44,523 bases of DNA. Origin: CAYWOS01 sp964459985 (GTDB taxonomy: Bacteria; Bacillota; Clostridia; Christensenellales; Aristaeellaceae). Shown here piece after piece: positions 9,333 through 17,175 of the stretch. Position 1 is the first letter of the stretch. Each line of letters starts with the position of its first letter. The notes under the pieces are model-generated. The model did no database searches. It had not been told where the DNA came from and saw only the letters and a list, made by a program, of their open reading frames with translations. The position numbers were made by a program, and so were the translations under genes. The stretch spans positions 1-44,523 of the forward strand of contig CAYWOS010000015.1 of assembly GCA_964459985.1 (NCBI GenBank), in the 5' to 3' direction.

Positions 9333-10352
9333 ATGACGACCCTCAGAGAGATTGCGAGCGCGGCAAACGTATCGACGACCACCGTTTCCAAGGTGCTCAA
9401 CGGTGATTTCCGCAAGGTCAGCGCCGATACCAAGGAACGCGTGCTGGCCATCGCGCGGGAAAAGCACTACTACCCCAACCGCATGGCGAAGGGACTGGCG
9501 GAGCGCAAAAGCCACATCGTCGGCCTGCTGCTGCCCAGCGTCGCCAACCCGTTCTACGCGGAAATGGCGCGCGGCGTCACCAATTTCTGCGAGCCGGCGG
9601 GCTACGTCACGGTGATGTTCAGCACCGACGAAAGACAGGACAGGGAGATCAGCTATATCACCACGCTGGCGGGCTATCACGCCGACGGCGTCATGCTGGT
9701 GGGCAACGAGCGCACGGTGGAAAGCAACATCAAACTGCTGACCCAGCATGGCATTCCCTACGTCGTGGTGGACAGCCACGCCGCCTCCGCCGATTACTGC
9801 GTCACGGTGGAAGACTACTCGGGCGTGCACCGCATGACCAAGCATCTGCTCGGCGCGGGGCACAGGCGCATCGCGTTCATATCGGGTCAGGGCTACGTGT
9901 CCGACGAATTGAACCCGCGCCTGCGCGGCTACCGCGACGCCATGGCCGCGGCGGGCGCCGCGATCAATCCGCTGATGATCGAGATGGGCGCGTACACCGT
10001 GCAGTCGGGCTACGAAAAAACGCAGCTTCTGCTCAGCCGCGGGCTTTCGATCACCGCCATCCTGTGCGGCAACGACCTGATCGCCGTGGGCGCGTATCAG
10101 GCGGTCCGGCAGCGCGGCATGAAGGTGCCGCGGGATATCTCCATCGTGGGCTATGACGATATCTTCGTTTCGGACATTCTCGACCCGCCGCTCACGACCG
10201 TGAAATCGCCCGTGTACGATATGGGCGTGGCGGCGGCGTCCATGCTTTATAAACGCATTCAGGGACAGTTGACCGAGCCGTGCGCGGAAACCTTCGAACC
10301 GACGCTCGTGCTGCGCGGCTCCGTCGGCGTCCCCGGAGAGGAGCCATCATGA
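9333..10352 (+). CDS. LacI-family transcriptional regulator (operon A)
   Basis: This is a 339-residue repressor. The N-terminal helix-turn-helix reads TLREIASAANVSTTTVSKVLNG, followed by the hinge region ending RKSHIVGLLLPS. The remainder is a periplasmic-binding-protein-like sensor (NPFYAEMARGV; GYHADGVMLVGNE; ISIVGYDDIFVSDILDPPLTTV), typical for the family. It is encoded inside the operon, six bases after the GH106-like gene, and its stop overlaps the next start by ATGA (10349-10352). It probably controls this operon, but the operon promoter and operator are left of the window and could not be examined. The effector would be a sugar from the imported substrate. Confidence 0.93.
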   Translation: MTTLREIASAANVSTTTVSKVLNGDFRKVSADTKERVLAIAREKHYYPNRMAKGLAERKSHIVGLLLPSVANPFYAEMARGVTNFCEPAGYVTVMFSTDERQDREISYITTLAGYHADGVMLVGNERTVESNIKLLTQHGIPYVVVDSHAASADYCVTVEDYSGVHRMTKHLLGAGHRRIAFISGQGYVSDELNPRLRGYRDAMAAAGAAINPLMIEMGAYTVQSGYEKTQLLLSRGLSITAILCGNDLIAVGAYQAVRQRGMKVPRDISIVGYDDIFVSDILDPPLTTVKSPVYDMGVAAASMLYKRIQGQLTEPCAETFEPTLVLRGSVGVPGEEPS

Positions 10353-11176
10353 TCGATCTCATCTTTGATACCGATATCGGCGGCGATATCGACGACGCGC
10401 TGGCGCTGTCCATGGCGCTGCACGCCAAGGATCTGAATATTCTGGCGGTCACGGCGGTCTACGCCGGCTGCGCGTGGCGGACGGGCATCATCCGGAACAT
10501 GCTCAAGAGCTACGGGCGCGGGGATATCCCAGTGTTCGCGGGCGCCGAACGTCCACTGTTCGGCGACTGGGGCGTCGAGCGCCCGGGCGAGAACGCGGCG
10601 GCGCGCTATATCGCCGAAGCCGCGAAGGATAAGCCCGTCACGCTGCTCGTAATTGGTCCCATGACCAATGTCGCGCTGGCGCTCCTGCTGTCGCCGCAAA
10701 TCGCCGGCAACCTGACGATCTGCGCGATGGGCGGCATGCTCTCGCGCGCGTACCCCGAATGGAACATTGTCTGCGATCCCGAGGCGGCGGATATCGTCCT
10801 GCGCTCGGGCGCGAAAATCACGCTCGTGCCGCTTGACGTGACGGAGAAATGCACGCTGACGAAGGCGCAGGCGCTCGAGCTTGTCGCGGGCGACAGCGCC
10901 GAAATGCGCTGCCTTCAGGGCGAGATGACGCGCTTTTTCGAGCAGTATACCTTCCTGCCGACGCTGCACGATCCGCTCGCGCTGATGTGCCTGCTGTCGC
11001 CCGAACTGTGCGAATACGAAATGAAGGATATCCGCGTCGAAACGCGCGGCGAGATGACGCGCGGCGTGACGGTGGACAAGCGGTATTCTAAGGACGCGCC
11101 CATCCGCGCCGCCGTCCGGGTCAACGCCGAAAAGGCGGTCGCGGAAATCAGCCGATTGGTGAGGGAAAAGCAATGA
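10349..11176 (+). CDS. Nucleoside-hydrolase-family protein (IU-NH fold)
   Basis: This 275-residue protein belongs to the inosine/uridine-preferring nucleoside hydrolase family, Ca-dependent N-ribohydrolases. The N-terminal Asp cluster reads DTDIGGDIDD (Asp7, 9, 13, 15, 16). Other family landmarks are VIGPMTNVALAL, the WNIVCDPEA segment near residue 139, LVPLDVT, and the LHDPLAL motif with His207-Asp208. The GPMTNVAL and DPEA features agree with a catalytically competent enzyme. The true start is ATG 10349, overlapping the LacI stop; an earlier in-frame codon at 10280 lies inside the regulator. The following epimerase start overlaps its stop. In this context it might cleave a non-nucleoside N- or O-glycoside rather than salvage purines; that is speculation. 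The length is a little short of the usual 310 residues. Confidence 0.85.
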   Translation: MIDLIFDTDIGGDIDDALALSMALHAKDLNILAVTAVYAGCAWRTGIIRNMLKSYGRGDIPVFAGAERPLFGDWGVERPGENAAARYIAEAAKDKPVTLLVIGPMTNVALALLLSPQIAGNLTICAMGGMLSRAYPEWNIVCDPEAADIVLRSGAKITLVPLDVTEKCTLTKAQALELVAGDSAEMRCLQGEMTRFFEQYTFLPTLHDPLALMCLLSPELCEYEMKDIRVETRGEMTRGVTVDKRYSKDAPIRAAVRVNAEKAVAEISRLVREKQ

Positions 11177-11883
11177 CGCAAACGGACGACAAGCGCTGCC
11201 TGCTGTCGGCATCGCTCATGTGCATGGATCTGATGCGCGCGGGCGAGGAAATCGCGGCGCTCAACCCGCTCGCCGATTGGTATCACATCGATGTGATGGA
11301 CGGGCACTACTGCAAAAACCTCGCGCTCACGCCGGCGCAGGTCAAGGCGTTTTCCAAGGTCGCGCAAAAGCCGATGGACGTTCATCTGATGACCACGACG
11401 CCCGGCGACTGGATCGAATCGCTGGCTCATTACGGCGCGCGATGCCTGTCCATGCACGCCGAAACCATCAACACCGACGCCTTCCGCCTGCTCAATCAGA
11501 TCGCGCGTCTCGGCTGCAAAGCGGGCGTCGCGCTCAATCCGGCGACGCCGCTCGCCTATTGCCGGCATTATCTGGATCGCGTCGATCTATTGACGATCAT
11601 GACGGTGGACGTGGGATACGCGGGACAGCCGTTCATCCCGCAAATGCTCGAAAAGATCGACGAGGCGCGGGCAATGCGCGAGCGGTACGGCTGGCACTAT
11701 CTGATTCAGGTCGACGGCGCGTGCAACAAAACCACCTACCGCGCGCTGCTGAACGCGGGCGCCGATATGCTAGTGATGGGCTCGACCGGCCTGTTCGGGC
11801 TGGACGCGGACGTGAGGATCGCATGGCAGAAGATGCTGACCGAGCTGGACGAAGCGACGAAAGCCGATCGTTCAGCGCGTTGA
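11173..11883 (+). CDS. alsE: D-allulose-6-phosphate 3-epimerase (AlsE-like)
   Basis: This 236-residue TIM barrel belongs to the ribulose-phosphate 3-epimerase family and resembles E. coli AlsE more than Rpe along its length (SASLMCMDL, WYHIDVMDGHY, ETINTDAFRL, IMTVDVGYAGQPFIPQML, VDGACNKTTY, MGSTGLFG). The metal ligands and catalytic residues His38, Asp40, His71 and Asp181 are present. AlsE interconverts D-allulose 6-phosphate and D-fructose 6-phosphate. The gene overlaps the nucleoside hydrolase gene by ATGA and ends the operon. No allose kinase or isomerase is nearby, so the real substrate could be another ketose phosphate, including D-ribulose 5-phosphate. The specificity call rests on sequence resemblance recalled from memory. 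Confidence 0.82.
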   Translation: MTQTDDKRCLLSASLMCMDLMRAGEEIAALNPLADWYHIDVMDGHYCKNLALTPAQVKAFSKVAQKPMDVHLMTTTPGDWIESLAHYGARCLSMHAETINTDAFRLLNQIARLGCKAGVALNPATPLAYCRHYLDRVDLLTIMTVDVGYAGQPFIPQMLEKIDEARAMRERYGWHYLIQVDGACNKTTYRALLNAGADMLVMGSTGLFGLDADVRIAWQKMLTELDEATKADRSAR

Positions 11884-11955
11884 TCAGCCGTTTTCCGGGA
11901 TCCCGTGATCTGTCGGATTCATAAAACAGGCTGTCCGGCTCGTCACGGACAAGCA

Positions 11956-11986
11956 AAGGGCTGCCGCGCGATGCGCGGCAGCCCTT
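11956..11986. terminator. Bidirectional terminator hairpin between convergent genes
   Basis: AAGGGCTGCCGCGC (11956-11969) pairs perfectly with 11973-11986 around a three-base loop. It lies between the alsE stop and the oppA stop. The trailing T-runs are short (TTTGCTT on the minus strand), so efficiency is uncertain, but position and a 14-bp stem support termination for both units. Confidence 0.65.
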
Positions 11987-12007
11987 CATGTCTGATAAAT
12001 GAATCCC

Positions 12008-13771
12008 TTACTTGATGTCGGCGTACGTCCAGATGACGTCGCCCGTGCTGGTCATGATCAGGTTCTCGACGTTCGGCTTGAGCATGTAGGGGTTGGTGTA
12101 GTAGTACAGGGGAGCCGCGCCGCCCGAAGCCATCAGGACTTTCTCGGCCTCGGCGCAAAGCGCCGCGCGCTCCTGCATATCCTCGGTCACACGCACGCGG
12201 TCAACCAGCGCGTCATAGGCTTCCGCCCAGGTCTGGTTGCCTTCGAATCCCCAGTACGCGCCGAGACCGGCGTCCTTGGTATTCTCGGTATTGCGGGTGT
12301 AATCGCCCAGATCCTTGCCAAGGCGCGGATAGTTGTTGCCGCTGTTGCTGATGAAGATTTCAAGGAAGTTGATCGCGTCGTTGAAGTCGGCGATCCAGCC
12401 CATGCGCGACACTTCGCCGTCGCCCTTCTTGAGCTTGGCCTGCAGCGTGCCCCAGGCTTCCTGCCCGATGGTGCTGGGAATGCCGAAGGTGTTCCAAGTT
12501 TCCTGTACGTAGGCGATGATCGCCGCGTTCGCGCCGGAATTGTTGAAGGAGAACTCAACGCCCGGGACGTCCAAGAACTTGATGTCGCCGCCCTCGATCG
12601 AGCCGGTGTAGCCGTAGCCCAGTTCGATCAGCGTCTTGCAGGCAGCCACCTGATCAACGGTGTAGTCGGGGTTCTCTTCCGAAGGCGTGGCCGTGCCCTG
12701 ATACCAAGCGCCGTAGCCTTCCGCCGCGCGGACGTTCGTGTTAAGGCCGTCGGACAGACCGCTGGGCAGGAAGCCGATCGCGGGCGCCTGACCGCCCATG
12801 GTCACATAGTCCACAAGATCCTGACGGTTGACCATCTGGCCCAGCGCGAAACGCGCCTTGGACTGCTCCTGCACGGTCAGCGTCTTGCCGGCGGGCGAGA
12901 GATCCTTGTGCACGTTGAAGAGCACATAGTAGGTGCCGATGTAGTCGCCCATGACGAGCTCGCCGGGATACGTCGCGTACAAGCGGTCGTATTCGACGGG
13001 GTCGATGGCGTTGATGAACGAGGCCGCGTTGCTCTCATACGCCGTCAGAATGGCGGTGTTGTCCTCGGACAGATAGCAGTTGACGGTATCGATCTTCACG
13101 GCGTCGGCGTTCCAGTAGTAGGGGTTGCGCTCGAAGACGATCACGTCGTCCACGGCGTACTTCACCATTTTGTACGCGCCCATGCCGATGTTGGTTTCGG
13201 GATTGACGGCCCATATGCCCTGATTGTCCGCCGCTTCCGCCTTGACGGGGAAGTAGGTGGGGAAGGCGCACAGCTCGAGGAAGAAGAGCTGCGGCACGGG
13301 CAGCTTGACGGTCACGGTGCGCGCCGCGTCGTCCGCGACAACGGCGAGCGAGCCGTCCTCGTTGCGGGCGACGTAGTCGAACATGTAGGCGTAGTCGGCG
13401 CCCAGTTCGGGCGAGGCCGCGCGGACCCATGACTTCACGATGTCGCTGGCGAAGAAATCGCTGCCGTCCGACCATTTGAGGCCTTCGCGCAGGGTGAAGA
13501 CGTATTCGGTCTTGTCTTCGGAGATGGTGTAGGATTCGGCCAGCTCGGGAGAGATCGTGGGCTTGCCGTCCACCAACTGCCAGCCCATCAGACCGGCGTG
13601 ACCCAGCTTGATGATGTTGGAGCCGCTCGACGCCGAGTTGAGCGCCGGATCGGTGTACTGGGGCGTGCCGCCGCCGTAGAAGACGGACACGGATTTGCCC
13701 TCGGCGGACGCGACGGAAACAAGACCGATCATCATGGTCAGCGCCAGCAGTATTGCGAGCAATCTTTTCAT
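12008..13771 (-). CDS. oppA: Oligopeptide ABC transporter substrate-binding protein (OppA/DppA type)
   Basis: This 587-residue secreted protein belongs to the SBP_bac_5 family. A signal peptide (MKRLLAILLALTMMIGL, cleavage after VASA) is followed by mature EGKSV; there is no Cys, so no lipobox. Family landmarks are LAESYTISEDKTEYVFTLREGLKWSDG written here in parts as LAESYTI, YVFTLREGLKWSDG and ASDIVKSW, then GAYKMV and FERNPYYW. It should deliver peptides to OppBCDF encoded just upstream. The ATG at 13771 has AGGAGG eight bases before it. It has its own consensus-like promoter after the oppF terminator, which would let the binding protein be made in excess over the membrane complex. Peptide length preference is unknown. 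Confidence 0.92.
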   Translation of the reverse strand: MKRLLAILLALTMMIGLVSVASAEGKSVSVFYGGGTPQYTDPALNSASSGSNIIKLGHAGLMGWQLVDGKPTISPELAESYTISEDKTEYVFTLREGLKWSDGSDFFASDIVKSWVRAASPELGADYAYMFDYVARNEDGSLAVVADDAARTVTVKLPVPQLFFLELCAFPTYFPVKAEAADNQGIWAVNPETNIGMGAYKMVKYAVDDVIVFERNPYYWNADAVKIDTVNCYLSEDNTAILTAYESNAASFINAIDPVEYDRLYATYPGELVMGDYIGTYYVLFNVHKDLSPAGKTLTVQEQSKARFALGQMVNRQDLVDYVTMGGQAPAIGFLPSGLSDGLNTNVRAAEGYGAWYQGTATPSEENPDYTVDQVAACKTLIELGYGYTGSIEGGDIKFLDVPGVEFSFNNSGANAAIIAYVQETWNTFGIPSTIGQEAWGTLQAKLKKGDGEVSRMGWIADFNDAINFLEIFISNSGNNYPRLGKDLGDYTRNTENTKDAGLGAYWGFEGNQTWAEAYDALVDRVRVTEDMQERAALCAEAEKVLMASGGAAPLYYYTNPYMLKPNVENLIMTSTGDVIWTYADIK

Positions 13772-13858
13772 TCGGGTTCCTCCTCGTTTCGCGGTACCCG
13801 CCCCCGCGCCGCCGGAAGCCCCGGGCGCGTAAAGGAAAGTCCGCTTGATAATATATGA

Positions 13859-13887
13859 ACAATATCACATACAGTCCTTCATGTCAA
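13859..13887 (-). promoter_or_regulatory. oppA promoter
   Basis: On the minus strand a perfect -35 TTGACA (13882-13887) and a -10 TATTGT (13859-13864) are separated by exactly 17 bases, with TGA just before the -10 (extended -10). It lies about 88 bases upstream of the oppA start, directly downstream of three phased GTATTC repeats. Confidence 0.8.
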
Positions 13888-13889
13888 GC

Positions 13890-13917
13890 GAATACACAAC
13901 GAATACAAAGAGAATAC
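13890..13917 (-). repeat. Three 11-bp-phased direct repeats (GTATTC) upstream of oppA -35
   Basis: GTATTC (minus strand) occurs at 13890-13895, 13901-13906 and 13912-13917, exactly 11 bp apart. The last copy ends two bases before the -35 box. Six-base half-sites with five-base spacers at this position are typical of OmpR/PhoB-type response-regulator sites. The repeats are visible; the regulator is unknown. Confidence 0.6.
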
Positions 13918-13952
13918 TGCAAGTCGTATCCGTGAAATATCCAAATAAACCA

Positions 13953-13980
13953 AAACGCCCGCGCCGGCCGGCGGGCGTTT
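13953..13980 (-). terminator. Terminator of oppBCDF
   Basis: On the minus strand AAACGCCCGC (complement of 13971-13980) pairs with GCGGGCGTTT (complement of 13953-13962) over an eight-base GC loop, followed by a T-rich tail (TTTTGGTTTATTT). It lies 78 bases beyond the oppF stop and before the oppA promoter, separating the two transcripts. Confidence 0.85.
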
Positions 13981-14058
13981 GATTGTCAGGATGAACCGGC
14001 GATCCGAACGCGGCGCAGGGCATACGCCGCATCGCGACCGCGCACGTTCAGGGGACGC

Positions 14059-15054
14059 TTACAGGCAATGGCACGCCGCGAAGTGCCCGGGAGATACCTC
14101 GGCAAAGGGCGGCATGCTCTCGGCGCAGCGCGGCGTCGCGCGGCTGCAGCGCGTGCGGAAGGGGCAGCCCGAGGGCACGTGAAGCGGGCTGGGCACGTCG
14201 CCGTGCAGCACGATGCGCTTGTTTTTGCGCGCTTTCTCGGGATCGGGCATGGGCACGGCGGACAAAAGCGAAATCGTGTAGGGGTGCAGGGGGTTGCGAT
14301 GCAGCTCGTTCGCCGACGCCAGTTCGACCATCTTGCCCAGATACATGACGGCGATGCGGTTGGAAATATGCTTGACGACGGACAGATCATGCGCGATGAA
14401 CAGGTAGGACAGCCCGAGCTTTTGCTGCAATTCCTCGAGCATGTTGATGACCTGCGCCTGAATGGACACGTCCAGCGCCGATACCGGCTCGTCGCAGACG
14501 ATGAACTCCGGCTTGGACGCCAGCGCGCGGGCGATGCCGATGCGCTGGCGCTGGCCGCCGCTGAACTCATGCGCGTAGCGCGTGCCCTGCTCGCTGGAAA
14601 TCCCGACCAATTGCAGCAATTCGTTGATGCGTTCGGCGCGCTCCTGCCGCGTCGCGCAGAGATGATGCACGTCGATCGGTTCGGCGACGATGTCGCCCAC
14701 CGTCATGCGCGGATTGAGCGATGAATAGGGGTCCTGAAACACCATCTGCGCGCGGCGGCGGAACTCGTCGAGCTTGGGCCCCTTCACGATTTTCTCGCCG
14801 TCGAAGTAGACCTCGCCCGCCGTGGGCGTGTACAAGTGCATCAGCGAACGGCCGACCGTCGTTTTCCCGCAGCCCGATTCGCCCACCAGCCCGAGCGTTT
14901 CGCCGCGGCCGATGGAAAAGGATACGTCGTCCACCGCCTTGAGCAGCGTGGTCTTGAGGAATCCGGTCGTCACGGGAAAATACTGTTTCAGCCCCCGCAC
15001 TTCCAGCAGCGTGTCCTGCGCGGGCGCGCTGCGCTCGTCCTTCAGCGTACTCAT
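14059..15054 (-). CDS. oppF: Oligopeptide ABC transporter ATP-binding protein OppF
   Basis: This is a 331-residue ATPase powering peptide import. It has Walker A GESGCGKT, Q-loop MVFQDPYSSLNPR, ABC signature FSGGQRQR, Walker B EFIVCDEP with the D-loop SALDV, and switch His in IAHDLSVV. The C terminus carries the oligopeptide-transporter domain with a Cys cluster (PSGCPF, RTRC, ATPRC). The start is ATG 15054 overlapping the oppD stop by ATGA; the frame stays open further upstream only inside oppD. It pairs with OppD to form the heterodimeric ATPase. The N-terminal region RGLKQYFPV is typical of OppF/DppF. Confidence 0.95.
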   Translation of the reverse strand: MSTLKDERSAPAQDTLLEVRGLKQYFPVTTGFLKTTLLKAVDDVSFSIGRGETLGLVGESGCGKTTVGRSLMHLYTPTAGEVYFDGEKIVKGPKLDEFRRRAQMVFQDPYSSLNPRMTVGDIVAEPIDVHHLCATRQERAERINELLQLVGISSEQGTRYAHEFSGGQRQRIGIARALASKPEFIVCDEPVSALDVSIQAQVINMLEELQQKLGLSYLFIAHDLSVVKHISNRIAVMYLGKMVELASANELHRNPLHPYTISLLSAVPMPDPEKARKNKRIVLHGDVPSPLHVPSGCPFRTRCSRATPRCAESMPPFAEVSPGHFAACHCL

Positions 15055-16100
15055 CGGGCGTTGTCCTCCTCGATCAGATGGATGCGCGTGATGCGGCCTT
15101 CCTCGTCGCTTTCCACGCCGCCCTGTTCGACGCCTTCCTTGACGTTTCGCCAGCAGGCCGAGAGATGATCGGTCCCCACCCACGCCTCCTGCGGGTGCGC
15201 GGTCAGGCAGATCTTCATGGCCTTGTCGCAGCGCGGCGCGAACGCGCATCCCGACGGCATGTTGAGCAGATCGATGGGCGTGCCCGCGATGGGCTCCAAT
15301 TTGTTTTTCTCGTCGTCGTCCATGTTGGGGATGGAGCGCATCAGCCCCTTGGTGTATTCGTGGCGCGGATGATAAAAAATCTGATCGGCGGTGCCGCGCT
15401 CGCAGACGCGGCCGGCGTACATCACGATCACCTCGTCGCACATGCTGGCGATCACGCCCAGATCGTGCGTGATCATGATGATCGCCATGCCCAGCTTTCT
15501 TTGCAGATCGGTCATCAATTCGAGAATCTGCGCCTGAATGGTCACGTCCAGCGCCGTCGTCGGCTCGTCGGCAATGAGGATGTCCGGCTCGCAGGCAAGC
15601 GCCATAGCGATCATCACGCGCTGCCGCATCCCGCCCGAAAGCTCGTAGGAGTACTGCTTGATGCGCTTTTCCGGCTCGTTGATGCCCACGAGCGTCAGCA
15701 TTTCAATCGCACGCGCGCGCGCCTGCTCCTTGTTGCGGTCGGTATGCAGCAGGATGGCTTCCATCAATTGGTTGCCGATGGTGAACGTCGGCGTCAGGCT
15801 GGTCATGGGGTCCTGAAAAATCATGCTGATTTTGTTGCCCCGAATCCTGCGGACATCCTCCTCGGACGCGCCGACCAGCTCCTGACCCTTGAACTTCACG
15901 CTGCCGCCCACGATGCGGCCGGGATGCGACAATATCTGCAAAATGGAATACGCGGTCACGCTTTTGCCGCTGCCCGACTCGCCTACGATGCCCAGCACCG
16001 TCCCGCTGTCCAGATTGAACGAAACGCCGTCCACCGCCCGGACCTCGCCGGACGGGGTGAAAAACGTCGTGTGCAGATCCTTGACTTCCAATAGCCGCAT
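15051..16100 (-). CDS. oppD: Oligopeptide ABC transporter ATP-binding protein OppD
   Basis: This is a 349-residue ATPase. The N terminus (LLEVKDLHTTFFTPSGEV) is characteristic of OppD/DppD. Walker A is GESGSGKS, the Q-loop MIFQDPMTSL, the signature LSGGMRQR, Walker B ILIADEPTTALDV and the switch His is in ITHDLGV. The C-terminal domain has the conserved Cys pattern (PSGCAFAPRC, then KAMKIC). It works with OppF on the OppBC channel. The stop overlaps the oppF start. A 30-residue acidic tail beyond the usual end (SDEEG through EEDNAR) is longer than in many homologues, with no obvious function. Confidence 0.95.
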   Translation of the reverse strand: MRLLEVKDLHTTFFTPSGEVRAVDGVSFNLDSGTVLGIVGESGSGKSVTAYSILQILSHPGRIVGGSVKFKGQELVGASEEDVRRIRGNKISMIFQDPMTSLTPTFTIGNQLMEAILLHTDRNKEQARARAIEMLTLVGINEPEKRIKQYSYELSGGMRQRVMIAMALACEPDILIADEPTTALDVTIQAQILELMTDLQRKLGMAIIMITHDLGVIASMCDEVIVMYAGRVCERGTADQIFYHPRHEYTKGLMRSIPNMDDDEKNKLEPIAGTPIDLLNMPSGCAFAPRCDKAMKICLTAHPQEAWVGTDHLSACWRNVKEGVEQGGVESDEEGRITRIHLIEEDNAR

Positions 16101-16118
16101 GGTGGTATCTCCTTACTG

Positions 16119-17165
16119 TCAGGAACGTAGTTTGGGATCGAACGCATCGCGCAGCCCGTTGCCCAGAAGGTTAAAGGACAGCACGATGAGGAAGATCGAC
16201 ATGGCGGGATAGATCAGCAGGAAAGGATAAGAAGCGAGGCCGGCGCGCGCTTCGGCCGCCAGCGAACCCAGCGAGGGCATGGGAATGGACACGCCGAGCC
16301 CAAGGAAGGACAGGAAGCTCTCGGTAAAAATGGCGCTGGGGATCTGCATAGCCGCCGTGATGATGATGACCGATACGCAGTTGGGGATCATATGCTTGCG
16401 GATGATGCGCGAGGGCTTGGCGCCGATGGCGCGCGCGGCGAGCACGTATTCCTGCTCCTTAATGGACAGGATCTGTCCGCGCACCTGCCGCGCCATGCCT
16501 ACCCAGTACAGAAGCCCGAACACGATAAAGATGCTGATCATGCCCGCGCCCAGCTTCACGATGAGCGGGTTGCTCGAACCGTTGATCAGATCCTTGATGA
16601 CCACCGAAAGCAGAATGACGATCAGCACGTCGGGCAGCGAATAGATGATATCGACGATACGCATCATGATCATATCGACCTTGCCGCCGAAATACCCCGA
16701 GATCGCCCCGTACAGAATGCCGATGATGACCACGACGACCGCCGCGAGCAGGCCGACCGTCAGCGAAATACGCGTGCCGTAGATTACGCGGATGGCGTAA
16801 TCGCGCCCGAGCGAATCGGTGCCCATGATGTGCGGAAACAAATCCTGCCCCTTGGCGATCTTGGCCTGTTCCTTGACCGAATACTGGAACGGCTTCAAAT
16901 GTTTGGCGGACACGTCCTGCTTGGAATAGGAATAGGGATAAAAGCTGGGGACGATAAAGGCGATGAGCGCGATCAGAATCAGAACGAACAGGCAGGTCAT
17001 CGCCAGCTTATTGCGGCGCAGGCGGCGCATGGCGTCGCGCATAAAGGACACCGATTCGCGCATCTGCGCCTGCTGCGCCTTCTCCTCGTCGCTGGCAGGG
17101 CGGAACAAATCCGGATCGATCTGAAAGCTCAAAGGGTTTTTCTTGACAGGCCTGTCGTTTTGCAT
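16119..17165 (-). CDS. oppC: Oligopeptide ABC transporter permease OppC
   Basis: This is a 348-residue inner-membrane subunit. A cytoplasmic N-terminal region of about 60 residues is followed by one membrane segment (LAMTCLFVLILIALIAFIV), an extracellular domain holding the motif HIMGTDSLGRD (the OppC_N/DppC signature), then five more segments. The EAA-like loop is YVLAARAIGAKPSRII, followed by HMIPN. ATG 17165 is preferred because AAGGTGA lies at a normal distance; the in-frame GTG nine bases earlier is too close to any ribosome site. It lies 10 bases after the oppB stop. Confidence 0.94.
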   Translation of the reverse strand: MQNDRPVKKNPLSFQIDPDLFRPASDEEKAQQAQMRESVSFMRDAMRRLRRNKLAMTCLFVLILIALIAFIVPSFYPYSYSKQDVSAKHLKPFQYSVKEQAKIAKGQDLFPHIMGTDSLGRDYAIRVIYGTRISLTVGLLAAVVVVIIGILYGAISGYFGGKVDMIMMRIVDIIYSLPDVLIVILLSVVIKDLINGSSNPLIVKLGAGMISIFIVFGLLYWVGMARQVRGQILSIKEQEYVLAARAIGAKPSRIIRKHMIPNCVSVIIITAAMQIPSAIFTESFLSFLGLGVSIPMPSLGSLAAEARAGLASYPFLLIYPAMSIFLIVLSFNLLGNGLRDAFDPKLRS

Positions 17166-17175
17166 GACGTTCACC

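Noticed and set aside
6126..9863. Very long open frame on the minus strand opposite the GH106-like and LacI genes, and similar long antisense frames elsewhere
   Set aside because: The composition is Arg/His/Ala/Gly-rich low-complexity, as expected when a GC-rich gene is read backwards. No ribosome site or recognisable motif; the plus strand encodes clear families.
13890..13917. CRISPR-like repeats
   Set aside because: Only three 6-bp units with 5-bp spacers; far too small. The 19-bp tandem repeat at 29937-29993 also lacks spacers. No cas genes are present.
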